Positions 1 through 5,613 of a stretch of 8,861 bases of DNA are shown here, piece after piece. The stretch is from Natrialbaceae archaeon Tc-Br11_E2g1 (GTDB taxonomy: Archaea > Halobacteriota > Halobacteria > Halobacteriales > Natrialbaceae), in assembly GCA_001564255.1 (NCBI GenBank), contig LKNC01000100.1:1-8861 (forward strand), in the 5' to 3' direction. Below the pieces are notes generated by a model. That model did no database searches. It was not told the origin of the DNA and worked only from the letters and a program-made list of their open reading frames with translations. Numbering within the stretch: position 1 is the first letter of the stretch; each line of letters begins with the position of its first letter. Made by a program: the position numbers and the translations under genes.

Positions 1-305
1 ACACCGAGTTCGGCCTCGTAGTCGATCCGGGCTTTCCCCGCGGGTACCGTCACCGTATCGCCGTGACCTGCCAGCGTGTTCGGTGGCTTGAGAAAGAACA
101 GTGGACGATCGGGAACCTCCGACCCCATCTCGTCTGCGTGGTCTGCGTAGTTTCGCCCGACACAGACGACCTTCGAGGGCTCACACGGCGCGAGGACGTC
201 CACGTCCTCGAGGGCGTACCTGGCGTTGGCGAACCGAACCGACCCGTCCTCGAAGACGCCGTGTCGGGTCGCTCCCGCCGGATCGCGGAATCGAACTGAC
301 TTCAT
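1..305 (-). CDS. Fumarylacetoacetate hydrolase family protein, N-terminal part (runs off the window)
   Basis: Reading the minus strand from an ATG at 305 gives an open frame of about 101 codons that continues past the window edge. The translation begins [20 protein letters not shown] and contains [15 protein letters not shown] (about residues 46-60), [11 protein letters not shown] (68-78) and IDYEAELGV at the edge. These are the typical segments of the FAH superfamily, which hydrolyses or decarboxylates acylpyruvate-type compounds in aromatic and sugar-acid breakdown. The glutamates of the EAE motif are usual metal ligands, and the rest of the active site would lie outside the window. The start is supported by the family-typical short N-terminal region before VGRNY. 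The exact substrate cannot be read from this fragment. The gene is divergent from the tRNA gene and shares no obvious operon. Confidence 0.88.
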   Translation of the reverse strand, partial: MKSVRFRDPAGATRHGVFEDGSVRFANARYALEDVDVLAPCEPSKVVCVGRNYADHADEMGSEVPDRPLFFLKPPNTLAGHGDTVTVPAGKARIDYEAELG

Positions 306-320
306 GTGCGTGCGGTCGTC

Positions 321-341
321 CCCCGGGGTCAAAGCGTTGAC
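321..341. promoter_or_regulatory. Inverted repeat in front of the FAH-family gene
   Basis: A CCCCGGGG palindrome (321-328) is directly followed by GTCAA-AGCG-TTGAC (328-341), a perfect 5-bp inverted repeat with a 4-base spacer. It lies 16-36 bases upstream of the ATG at 305, where a promoter or operator would be expected for a leaderless haloarchaeal gene. Regulatory use is inference; short GC palindromes arise easily by chance here. Confidence 0.3.
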
Positions 342-389
342 GACACACTCGAGTGAGGGGCCGTGACACTCCCGGCTCGGAACGGAACG

Positions 390-399
390 CTTTTTACTA
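390..399 (+). promoter_or_regulatory. T/A-rich TATA-like element between the FAH gene and tRNA-Glu
   Basis: The sequence CTTTTTACTA is the only A/T-rich island between the divergent FAH-family gene and the tRNA gene. If it drives the tRNA, transcription would start near 420 and give a leader of roughly 95 bases. Read on the other strand, the same island could serve the FAH-family gene. The assignment is weak. Confidence 0.3.
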
Positions 400-513
400 G
401 CCCCCGGCAACGGGTGAGTGTGATCCGGGGCCCCGATGGGTCGCGGAGAACAGACGAGCTCCGGTGTCGGGGCGAACGGCGTCCGTCGATGCTCGAGAGC
501 GAACGAAGTGAAC

Positions 514-588
514 GCTCCGTTGGTGTAGCCCGGCCAATCATTTCGGCCTTTCGAGCCGATGACCTGGGTTCAAATCCCAGACGGAGCA
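514..588 (+). tRNA. tRNA-Glu (anticodon TTC)
   Basis: The cloverleaf can be folded by eye. The acceptor stem GCTCCGT (514-520) pairs with ACGGAGC (581-587), with discriminator A588. The anticodon stem TCGGC (543-547) pairs with GCCGA (555-559) around the loop CTTTCGA, placing TTC at 550-552. The T stem CTGGG (564-568) pairs with CCCAG (576-580) around TTCAAAT. The D arm contains the GG pair at 532-533. The anticodon UUC decodes GAA and, with wobble, GAG, and the body closely resembles haloarchaeal tRNA-Glu. There is no intron and no encoded CCA. A run of T follows directly. Confidence 0.96.
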
Positions 589-593
589 TTTTT
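589..593 (+). terminator. T-run terminator after tRNA-Glu
   Basis: Five T residues follow the discriminator base immediately. Archaeal RNA polymerase commonly terminates at T-runs, so this is a likely end for the tRNA transcript. Confidence 0.6.
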
Positions 594-637
594 CCGAAGT
601 CAAAGGAGAGAGCCTCGCGTTCACGGCCCGACGATCT

Positions 638-883
638 CGTCGCGATCGCGTCGAGTTGCACGCCGGCCCCCTCGAGCAGTTCGACGCCACCGACGACGCT
701 CGTCGCGGGAGACCGTTCGGGAAACGTCTCGGTGAGGACCTCGGTTACCGTCTCGTAGTCCTCGAGGTCGGCCAGATAGACGGTCAGCTTCCGGACGTCC
801 GGGAGCGAGCGATCACACGTTGACAGGGTCTCTGCTATCCACTCGAGACACCGGCGTGTCTGGTCTTCGATTGACGCTTCCGT
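638..883 (-). pseudogene. 5'-truncated RidA/YjgF-family remnant
   Basis: On the minus strand, after an in-frame TGA at 886-884, the translation reads TEASIEDQTRRCLEW, then IAETLSTCDRSLPDVRKLTV, YLADLEDYETVTEVLTETFP, ERSPATSVVGGVELLEGAGV and QLDAIAT. This matches the second half of the RidA (YjgF/YER057c/UK114) family, which deaminates reactive enamine/imine intermediates. Recognisable marks are the QT-x2-CLEWI helix, the DV-x-KLTVYLADL strand, the ATSVV segment and the terminal VQLDAIA strand. The first half of the ~125-residue fold, including the usual YVSGQ region, is missing. No in-frame ATG or GTG precedes the homologous part, and I could not find the missing half in other frames up to about 1050. 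The frame does not stop where the family normally ends. It stays open to 329, crossing the antisense of the tRNA. Most likely a relic left by a deletion. Confidence 0.75.
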
Positions 884-1046
884 TCATCTCTCCGTCGATC
901 GAGGTTACAAAACCCGTTCCAGTATATAGCCCTACATATCAGAACAGTGTAATAATAGTAAGGCTATTCATGCGGAGTCTCCCCCGTTCGGTCATGCGAC
1001 CGTCTCCGGACCAAATACGCCGTCGTTTCCACAGAGGTGGGCGATC
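884..1046. promoter_or_regulatory. A/T-rich intergenic region with TATA-like elements before the membrane-protein gene
   Basis: This stretch is clearly richer in A/T than its surroundings. It contains AGTATATAGC (921-930), ACATAT (934-939) and GTAATAATAG (around 950-959), all candidate TATA elements, ahead of the GTG start at 1047. GAGGTG at about 1034-1039 matches the haloarchaeal Shine-Dalgarno core, so the transcript probably has a leader. The element at 920-930, read on the minus strand as GCTATATACT, is also suitably placed for the lost RidA gene. Confidence 0.45.
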
Positions 1047-2159
1047 GTGATCGAGGAACTACTCGAGGCGTTGACTGCCCTCGAGATGCTGATCGCCGCG
1101 TTCGGTGGTGGAGCCTTCGGGGCCGCGGTCGGTGCACTGCCGGCGTTCATCGTTACCGGGTTTCTGGTGATCGCCGGGGAGGTCGCGGTGCTGGTCGATC
1201 CGGAGGTAACCGCGATCACCGACGGGATTGCGTTCGGTCCGGCGTTCTCGCCGGCGGTGAGCTTCGGGGGTGGTGCGGCCGCCACAGCCTATGCGGCCCG
1301 CAGGGGGTATATCGACACCGGCTTTTCTTATCACGAGGCAAAGAGAATTACCCATGCGCTGGGGACAAAGCCCGACGTCCTCGCGGTCGGCGGTGTCTTT
1401 GGGATCTTCGGCTACTGGTTGACCGAACTCTCCGCAGTCACGGGAATGCCCTACGATCCGATCGCGATGGGGGTCGTCGTCTCCGCGCTCTTTCACCGCA
1501 TGATCCTGGGCTACAGCATCGTCGGCGAAGTCCGCGGGAACGTGCTGGACATGAGCCCGTTCGAGCGCGGAGAGCGGCGCTCGAGTCGGTCCGCCCCCGA
1601 CGGCGGACAGGCAACTCTCGAAGGCGGGACCCAACGTCTCGAGGGGGGCCGGGATCGACTGGTCGTCGAGCCGTGGCTCCCCCACCAGTATCGGTGGGGC
1701 AACGTCGCGACGATCGGCCTCGTCGCCGGCATCCTCGGGGCCTACGTCGCCCTCGTGACCGGCAGCGCCTTCCTCGCGTTCGGCATTAGCGCGGCCACCC
1801 TCCTCTTTCTCAACCTCGGTGTCGAGAACGTGCCCGTGACCCACCACATGACGTTGCCCGCGAGTACCGCGGCGCTCGCCGCTGCGTCCGGCCCGGCCGA
1901 CCTCGAGGGTGCGCCGGTCGCCTACAACGACGGGGCAGTGCTGGCCGGGACGGGAGGCCTCGAGATCGCCCTCCTCGCCGGTGGCGCGGTCGGGATCGCG
2001 TGTGCGCTGTTCGGGGAACTCTTCCAGCGGGCATTCTACGCCCACGGTGACACCCACGTCGATCCGCCGGCGGCAGCGATCGTCTTCGGGACGCTTCTGA
2101 TCGTCGTTCTCTACCTCGCGGGTGTGTTGCCGACGACCGTCTGGGTGCCCTTTTTTTGA
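1047..2159 (+). CDS. Haloarchaeal multi-pass membrane protein with two similar halves
   Basis: The 370-residue protein starts at GTG 1047, supported by GAGGTG about 7 bases upstream. Hydrophobic segments lie near residues 13-35, 36-50, 62-85, 112-130, 138-157, 220-235, 237-258, 265-282, 297-323 and 341-360. A hydrophilic, Arg/Glu/Gly-rich linker (about 165-215) separates two hydrophobic halves. The halves look related. VLAVGGVFGIFGYWLTEL (111-128) resembles IALLAGGAVGIACALFGEL (307-325), and each is followed by a DP-x-A segment (DPIAMGVVVSAL 137-148; DPPAAAIVFGTL 339-350). Histidines occur in HEAKRITHAL (96-105) and VTHHMTLPAST (264-274). The architecture suggests a channel, transporter or membrane-bound enzyme, but I do not recognise a characterised family and assign no function. 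It is flanked by a RidA remnant and a decayed locus and has no obvious operon partner. Confidence 0.85.
   Translation: MIEELLEALTALEMLIAAFGGGAFGAAVGALPAFIVTGFLVIAGEVAVLVDPEVTAITDGIAFGPAFSPAVSFGGGAAATAYAARRGYIDTGFSYHEAKRITHALGTKPDVLAVGGVFGIFGYWLTELSAVTGMPYDPIAMGVVVSALFHRMILGYSIVGEVRGNVLDMSPFERGERRSSRSAPDGGQATLEGGTQRLEGGRDRLVVEPWLPHQYRWGNVATIGLVAGILGAYVALVTGSAFLAFGISAATLLFLNLGVENVPVTHHMTLPASTAALAAASGPADLEGAPVAYNDGAVLAGTGGLEIALLAGGAVGIACALFGELFQRAFYAHGDTHVDPPAAAIVFGTLLIVVLYLAGVLPTTVWVPFF
2151..2157 (+). terminator. T-run at the end of the membrane-protein gene
   Basis: Seven consecutive T residues run through the final Phe codons into the TGA stop, followed by the A/T-containing ATCTTTG. A T-run overlapping the stop codon is a plausible archaeal terminator. 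Confidence 0.45.
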
Positions 2160-2219
2160 TCTTTGTTCGGTCGAACGTATCGTTCACGTTCCCTACGGAC
2201 CGGGATCGTTCGGTTCGTA

Positions 2220-2231
2220 TCGCTATATATA
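2220..2231 (+). promoter_or_regulatory. TATA box before the winged-helix remnant
   Basis: CGCTATATATAC is a good archaeal TATA box. It predicts transcription from about 2250 and a short leader of about 25-30 bases before the ATG at 2279. The promoter therefore looks intact although the gene behind it is broken. The inverted repeat GTTCG-GT-CGAAC lies upstream at about 2165-2176. Confidence 0.5.
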
Positions 2232-2278
2232 CCTCTTAGCAACCGACATTATTCGGTGAGCTGATAGTCACAGGTGTC

Positions 2279-2386
2279 ATGGCACGAGAGAAATCCGTGC
2301 GATCAGTCACCGACCTTCCTGACGAACTCGAGTCACCACAGGCGAAACTGGTGTACCTGTACGTCGAAACGGCCGGAGAGACGACT
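2279..2386 (+). pseudogene. N-terminal remnant of a small haloarchaeal winged-helix-like protein
   Basis: From ATG 2279 the translation begins MAREKSVRSVTDLPDELESP, then QAKLVYLYVETAGETT. The segment L-x-SPQAKLVYLYVETAGE looks like the start of small haloarchaeal helix-turn-helix proteins, where a first helix (AKLVYLYV) leads into a 'G-x-T-V-x-x-L' recognition domain. Just where that domain should begin (about residue 37) the resemblance is lost. The frame continues into unrelated RAHRADELLRVAVG and stops at 2471-2473. The expected remaining ~40 residues are not found in other frames nearby. I take it as the 5' end of a DNA-binding protein gene cut by a deletion. The family assignment comes from memory of similar sequences and is moderate; the loss of coherent sequence after codon 36 is visible directly. 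Confidence 0.6.
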
Positions 2387-2387
2387 C

Positions 2388-2510
2388 GAGCTCACCGCGC
2401 TGATGAACTTCTACGAGTGGCGGTCGGTCTCCGTCATCCTGCTCGCGATTTTGCTCACGGTCATGGCGAGTGAGTTCGTCCCGGCGAAAGCCAGAGAGAT
2501 CGTAAGCTGA
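2388..2510 (+). pseudogene. C-terminal fragment of a probable phosphonate ABC permease (PhnE-like)
   Basis: In a different frame from the preceding remnant, codons 2388-2507 read ELTALMNFYEWRSVSVILLA and ILLTVMASEFVPAKAREIVS, with a stop at 2508-2510. One hydrophobic helix is flanked by an aromatic/polar start (NFYEWRSVS) and a basic, amphipathic tail (AKAREIVS). This resembles the extreme C-terminus of PhnE-type permeases, where an 'F-x-Y-x-E-V-x-T-I-L-L-V-I' helix is followed by a short S-x-x-x-R-x-x-I/V tail. If correct, more than 200 residues of the permease are missing and its end has been fused to the winged-helix remnant at about 2385-2390. The match is short, so another membrane protein terminus is possible. 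A phosphorus-transport origin would suit the other phosphate genes in the window. Confidence 0.5.
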
Positions 2511-2612
2511 CGATATCAGCGCTTCCAGCACAGGTCGGGACGTCCGGCCATCCGTGTCGAGACGGCCTGTCACTGTCGGTCTACGTATCGTTCTATACTG
2601 ATCCCAACACAT

Positions 2613-2630
2613 CATATAAACGGCTTATAC
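2613..2630 (+). promoter_or_regulatory. TATA elements for the metallophosphoesterase
   Basis: CATATAAA (2613-2620) is centred about 26 bases before the GTG at 2642, fitting a leaderless transcript from that codon. A second element, TTATAC (2625-2630), would start transcription near 2652 and suit the in-frame GTG at 2657. The two elements leave the start of the protein ambiguous by five residues. Confidence 0.55.
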
Positions 2631-2641
2631 CCACCCTGGGA

Positions 2642-3340
2642 GTGGTGAAAACGAGCGTGACGACTGTACCTACTGACGCAAGTTGGACCCACCGCCGCAT
2701 CGACCTCGAGAACTGGGACGACGTTTACGTGATCGGCGACGTCCACGGCTGTATCGACGCCCTCGAGGAACTGCTCGAGACCCTCGAGGTCGACCGAGAC
2801 GACTTGGCCGTCTTCGTCGGCGACCTCGTTCGCAAGGGGCCGGACAGCCGAGCGGTCATCGAGCGTGTGCGAACGTCGTCGAACCTGCGTTCGGTTCGCG
2901 GGAACAACGAACAGAAGCTCCTCGACGGAGAGAAGTCACTCCCGAGGTTCGGCCCGACGAACCACCGATACCTCGAGTCGATGCCGGTAGCGATCTCCTG
3001 GGACGGCGGGCTGGTCGTCCACGGCGGCGTCGATCCGAGCCGGGAACTTTCGTCGCACACGGCCGAGGAGCTGTTGACCATGCGATCACCCGACGCTGAC
3101 GGCGGTTACGACGGGCCGTTCTGGTTCGACCGTTACGAGGGCGAGCCGCGGGTTTTCTTCGGCCACACCGTCCTCGAGGACCCCCTCGAGACCGACGGGG
3201 CGGTCGGCCTCGATACGGGGTGTGTCTACGGTGGGGCCCTGACGGCCTACGACGTCCGCCGCGAGGAGTTCGTCAGTATCGACACCGACGAACACCAGTC
3301 CCGTCCCGCCGAGAAGTTCGTCTCGGCTGGAGTGGTCTAG
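2642..3340 (+). CDS. Calcineurin-like metallophosphoesterase (PP1/ApaH-type)
   Basis: The 232-residue protein carries the metallophosphoesterase motifs in order: GDVHG (32-36), GDLVRKGPDS (60-69), RGNNE (86-90), VVHGGV (125-130), GHT (174-176) and LDTGCVYGG (190-198). The fold binds two metal ions and cleaves phosphomonoesters or diphosphoanhydrides. The last motif and the length are typical of the PP1/ApaH/PrpE branch, whose substrates include phosphoproteins and diadenosine polyphosphates. The usual GNHE is GNNE here, so the conserved catalytic histidine position is Asn89. The DRG of the second motif is RKG. All other metal ligands are present. The GTG start at 2642 suits a leaderless transcript from the TATA at 2613-2620; GTG 2657 is an alternative. 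The stop is one base before the ATG of the ppk1 remnant, implying an original two-gene operon and perhaps a role in polyphosphate or nucleotide phosphate turnover (inference). Confidence 0.9.
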   Translation: MVKTSVTTVPTDASWTHRRIDLENWDDVYVIGDVHGCIDALEELLETLEVDRDDLAVFVGDLVRKGPDSRAVIERVRTSSNLRSVRGNNEQKLLDGEKSLPRFGPTNHRYLESMPVAISWDGGLVVHGGVDPSRELSSHTAEELLTMRSPDADGGYDGPFWFDRYEGEPRVFFGHTVLEDPLETDGAVGLDTGCVYGGALTAYDVRREEFVSIDTDEHQSRPAEKFVSAGVV

Positions 3341-3341
3341 G

Positions 3342-4195
3342 ATGGGAAACGATCTGGAGAGGGGTACACACGACGACGAGCTTCGGTACGAAGAGGACGA
3401 TTCCCCGACCGATGACGTGAGTCCGGACGTCGACCTCGAGGACGCCCGACCGTTACTCGAGGGACAGGCCGAGTGCTACCGCGAGGAGGTCCGGCCCGCG
3501 CTGGCGGCGGAGGGAATCGAGATCGTCGACTACGAGGATCTCCCGCGGGCGGACCGACGCGATATCCGGGAGAACTTCGAGGAATCCGTGTTGCCGACCC
3601 TGACCCCGCTGACGTTCGATCCCGCCCACCGGAGCCGATGCTCGGGATCCTCACGCGTGAACTCGACCTCGAGACCGGGAGGTGTTCGAACCCGAGGGCC
3701 CCTCGAGTACCGGGAGTTTAATTGGAGGATCCCGACATCGTCCGTGAGCTATACGGGGCCTCGATGGCCGGCGTCGATATCGACCTGATCGTCCGGGATA
3801 TCTGTCGGCTCCGGCCCGGTCTCGAGGGCGTCAGCGAAACCGTCGACGTCTACAGCGTTCTCGAACACTCTCGAATTTTCTACTTCCACGCCGGCGGCGA
3901 GGGCCGCTACTACACGGGCTCGGCCGACTGGATGACCCGGAACCTCGATTCGCGCGTCGAAGCGATCGCGCCGATCGACGACCCCCGGCTCCAGACGCGA
4001 CTCGAGGCGATCCTCGAGACGTTGCTCACCGACGGGGCGAACAGGTGGGTGATGCGATCGGACGGGACGTACGAACCGTGTCGCTCCCCGGAGGGCGAAG
4101 CAGGCCTCGACGTTCACGAGGCGTTCATGTGGGGTTCAAAAGACGGTGTGACGGCACTCGAAGACTGGAGCGAGTCTCTGCCGGGGGAACGGTAA
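3342..4195 (+). pseudogene. ppk1: Decayed polyphosphate kinase (PPK1) with several deletions and frameshifts
   Basis: PPK1 makes polyphosphate from ATP and is normally about 700 residues. Only about 265 codons remain. From ATG 3342 an acidic head (about 35 residues) joins directly to RPLLEGQAECYREEVRPALA and ESVLPTLTPLTFDPAH, so the region with the NRELS-type motif is missing. At about 3630 the match moves to another frame (EPMLGILTRELDLETG, 3632-3679), then to a third (VFEPEG, 3682-3699), then back to the first (PLEYREF, 3699-3719). The catalytic core is absent. The C-terminal part resumes in a new frame: LEDPDIVRELYGASMAGVDI to near the end, with CRLRPGLEG, LEHSRIFYFH, SADWMTRNLDSRVE and RSDGTYEP. 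The SVLEHSR segment also seems to lack the usual V-G-R-F/Y before LEH. The TAA at 4193-4195 abuts the stop of the convergent gene. No active kinase can be made. Confidence 0.88.
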
Positions 4196-4948
4196 TCACC
4201 GAACCGTCGTGAGACGCCGGTCGATCCGCCGTTTCGCCCGGTCGATCGCCTCACCGATCTCTGCGATCGTCGCGAGCACCGGATACAGTCCCGCCTCGTC
4301 CTCGTAGAGCAGTTCACCCAGGTCGTCGCCGTCGACGGCCGTCACCTGCTGACGCCGGCGAAGTTCCTCCTGACGGGTGTGTCCGATCTCGTCACACGTC
4401 TCCCTGAGTCCGTCGAGTCGTGCCCGCGTCAGCCGGAGGACGTTGAACTCGAGGACATCGAGTGGCTGGTCGAGCAGTGTCTCGAGTTCGTCGATGACCG
4501 CCTCGAGGTCCGCCTCGGCGCGTTCGAGTGCGTCGGCTTCGGTCGTGAGGTGCTCGAGGACGTACTCCCGGGAGACGATCGCCTGGTCGGTCGCCTCGAG
4601 CAATCTGCGTTGTAACTCGGGGTGAAGCCACGATCCCGTCGTAATTGCGGTCGCGAGCGCTACGCCGAGTTCACCGGCGATGTGCTCGGTGAACGACTCG
4701 TCGTAGACCTCGGTGTAGTGGGGGACGTTCATGACGGTCTCGGCGTAGGCGTCCCTGACGGTTCCGAGCCCCGGGGTGGTCGTCATCATAACGGTTGTCT
4801 GCCCCCGTTGTGGCTGTTCGGGCTCGAGGTCTGCGATTCGGTCGCGGAACGCCTCGAAAGCCTGTCTCTCGTCGGTCAGCTCTCGACGCTCTCGCCTGAC
4901 TGCCAGTCTGGCCTGGGCTATCGCGTCGGTCGTGGGAACGGGGCACAC
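4196..4948 (-). CDS. Haloarchaeal coiled-coil protein of unknown function
   Basis: Starting at GTG 4948 gives 250 residues beginning MCPVPTTDAIAQARLAVRRE. An upstream in-frame ATG at 5026 would add 26 poorly structured residues, but the A/T element CTTAAACC (4976-4983; TTTAAG on this strand) predicts transcription starting near 4953, so I prefer GTG 4948. The protein is highly charged and mostly helical. Likely coiled coils are an N-terminal helix (about 8-42, rich in Arg/Glu), EALERAEADLEAVIDELETL-like heptads near 150-175, and a basic C-terminal helix ending DRAKRRIDRRLTTVR. A middle part containing TPGLGTVRDAYAETVMNVPHYTEVYDE precedes a helix starting ESFTEHIAGELGVALATAI. It has no signal peptide and no transmembrane segment. 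I believe it belongs to one of the haloarchaea-only DUF families (possibly DUF7260, from memory and unverified). Its stop touches the ppk1 remnant's stop, so transcription converges there. Confidence 0.82.
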   Translation of the reverse strand: MCPVPTTDAIAQARLAVRRERRELTDERQAFEAFRDRIADLEPEQPQRGQTTVMMTTTPGLGTVRDAYAETVMNVPHYTEVYDESFTEHIAGELGVALATAITTGSWLHPELQRRLLEATDQAIVSREYVLEHLTTEADALERAEADLEAVIDELETLLDQPLDVLEFNVLRLTRARLDGLRETCDEIGHTRQEELRRRQQVTAVDGDDLGELLYEDEAGLYPVLATIAEIGEAIDRAKRRIDRRLTTVR

Positions 4949-4975
4949 GTCGGCGACTACTCGACGGGGAGCGGT

Positions 4976-4983
4976 CTTAAACC
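4976..4983 (-). promoter_or_regulatory. Probable TATA element for the coiled-coil gene
   Basis: Read on the minus strand this is GGTTTAAG, centred about 31 bases before GTG 4948 and predicting a very short leader. A stronger-looking box, GCTATATACT (minus strand, 5042-5033), lies further upstream and would give a leader of about 60 bases. Either could be used. Confidence 0.4.
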
Positions 4984-5182
4984 GAACTAAGATATCGATA
5001 GACGTATACGTTGGGTTTGGGAGCATGCCGGTTCAGTATATAGCTTTTCTGGCGCGTGGTGAGTCCGTGGCAATTCGCCGACTGAACGCCTATTTCGCCT
5101 CTGATGATGACGTATTTGTACACACACCTCAATAGATCAATTAGCATCCTCTTTGTAGGGTTTCCGTGAGTATTCTCCTGTC

Positions 5183-5410
5183 GTGTCATTAACTGCCTCC
5201 AACCCAACGGATGGATGCCCCACAGACGCTGTCCGACGACCGGGTTCCGACGTACGCCCCCCGATCGACCTCGAGGCCGTCGTCGTCCGGTACGAGGACG
5301 GTCCCGATCGATGTACGATCGCCCCACGGGACTGTCCCGACGAGGCGAAACTGACCACGTGGCTCAGCGCGGACGTCGCGGCGTTCGTCGACCTCGAGGA
5401 CGCACGGTGA
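5183..5410 (+). CDS. Small haloarchaeal protein (DUF7511-like)
   Basis: The 75-residue product reads MSLTASNPTDGCPTDAVRRP and then a compact domain, DLEAVVVRYEDGPDRCTIAP (about 29-48), followed by RDCPDEAKLTTWLSADVAAF and VDLEDAR at the C-terminus. The pattern 'VVVRYEDGPDRCTIAPR...TTWLSADxxAFVDLE' is one I associate with a short protein family widespread in haloarchaea (DUF7511, from memory and unverified). It is soluble and acidic, with no known activity. The GTG at 5183 is the only reasonable in-frame start: the two ATGs at 5211 and 5215 are out of frame. It reads toward the PhoU-like gene, but a 203-base gap with separate promoter signals argues against an operon. Confidence 0.75.
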   Translation: MSLTASNPTDGCPTDAVRRPGSDVRPPIDLEAVVVRYEDGPDRCTIAPRDCPDEAKLTTWLSADVAAFVDLEDAR

Positions 5411-5613
5411 GTCCGAACGCGAGACCAACCCACCGCTCGGCCCAACAAGAAATATATAGTAACACATAGTCATACGCCAATCGCGGTCCTTCTATCTATC
5501 CGTACATACGCCTGAACGTGGTTCAGGACTCGTTCTATAGTCGTTTCGAGTAGGCCGCATCCCTCTCTATAGATTCTAGTGGATTTATATTCTCGAGGGC
5601 GAAATCGACGCTC
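5411..5613. promoter_or_regulatory. Upstream region of the PhoU-like gene: inverted repeat, CTATAG pairs and TATA box
   Basis: This gene-free stretch is A/T-rich. AATATATAG lies at about 5452-5460. A perfect 7-bp inverted repeat CCTGAAC-GTG-GTTCAGG spans 5511-5527. CTATAG occurs at 5535-5540 and again at 5567-5572, 32 bases apart. TTTATA (5584-5589) is centred about 27 bases before ATG 5614, as expected for a leaderless transcript. The repeat and the CTATAG pair are candidate operator sites for phosphate-responsive or autoregulatory control (inference). Confidence 0.5.

Noticed and set aside
514..588. tRNA-Glu as an attachment site of an integrated element
   Set aside because: I could find no second copy of the tRNA 3' end in the window, and no integrase or other mobile-element gene.
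1059..2057. A 332-codon minus-strand frame opposite the membrane protein
   Set aside because: Composition is random-like (Arg, Gly, Asp rich) with no motif. The plus-strand frame has clear membrane helices and a Shine-Dalgarno.
2511..2612. A hairpin around CCGT-GTCGAG-ACGG as a terminator or structured RNA
   Set aside because: The stem is short and not followed by a T-run, so it is not distinguishable from chance in GC-rich DNA.
3722..4195. The 157-codon frame as an independent functional gene
   Set aside because: It matches only the C-terminal part of PPK1, starts inside the domain and lacks the rest of the catalytic core, so it is treated as part of the pseudogene.
5027..5182. A possible small gene or RNA between the coiled-coil gene and the small haloarchaeal protein
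   Set aside because: No convincing frame or stable fold is visible; only A/T-rich, promoter-like sequence is seen.
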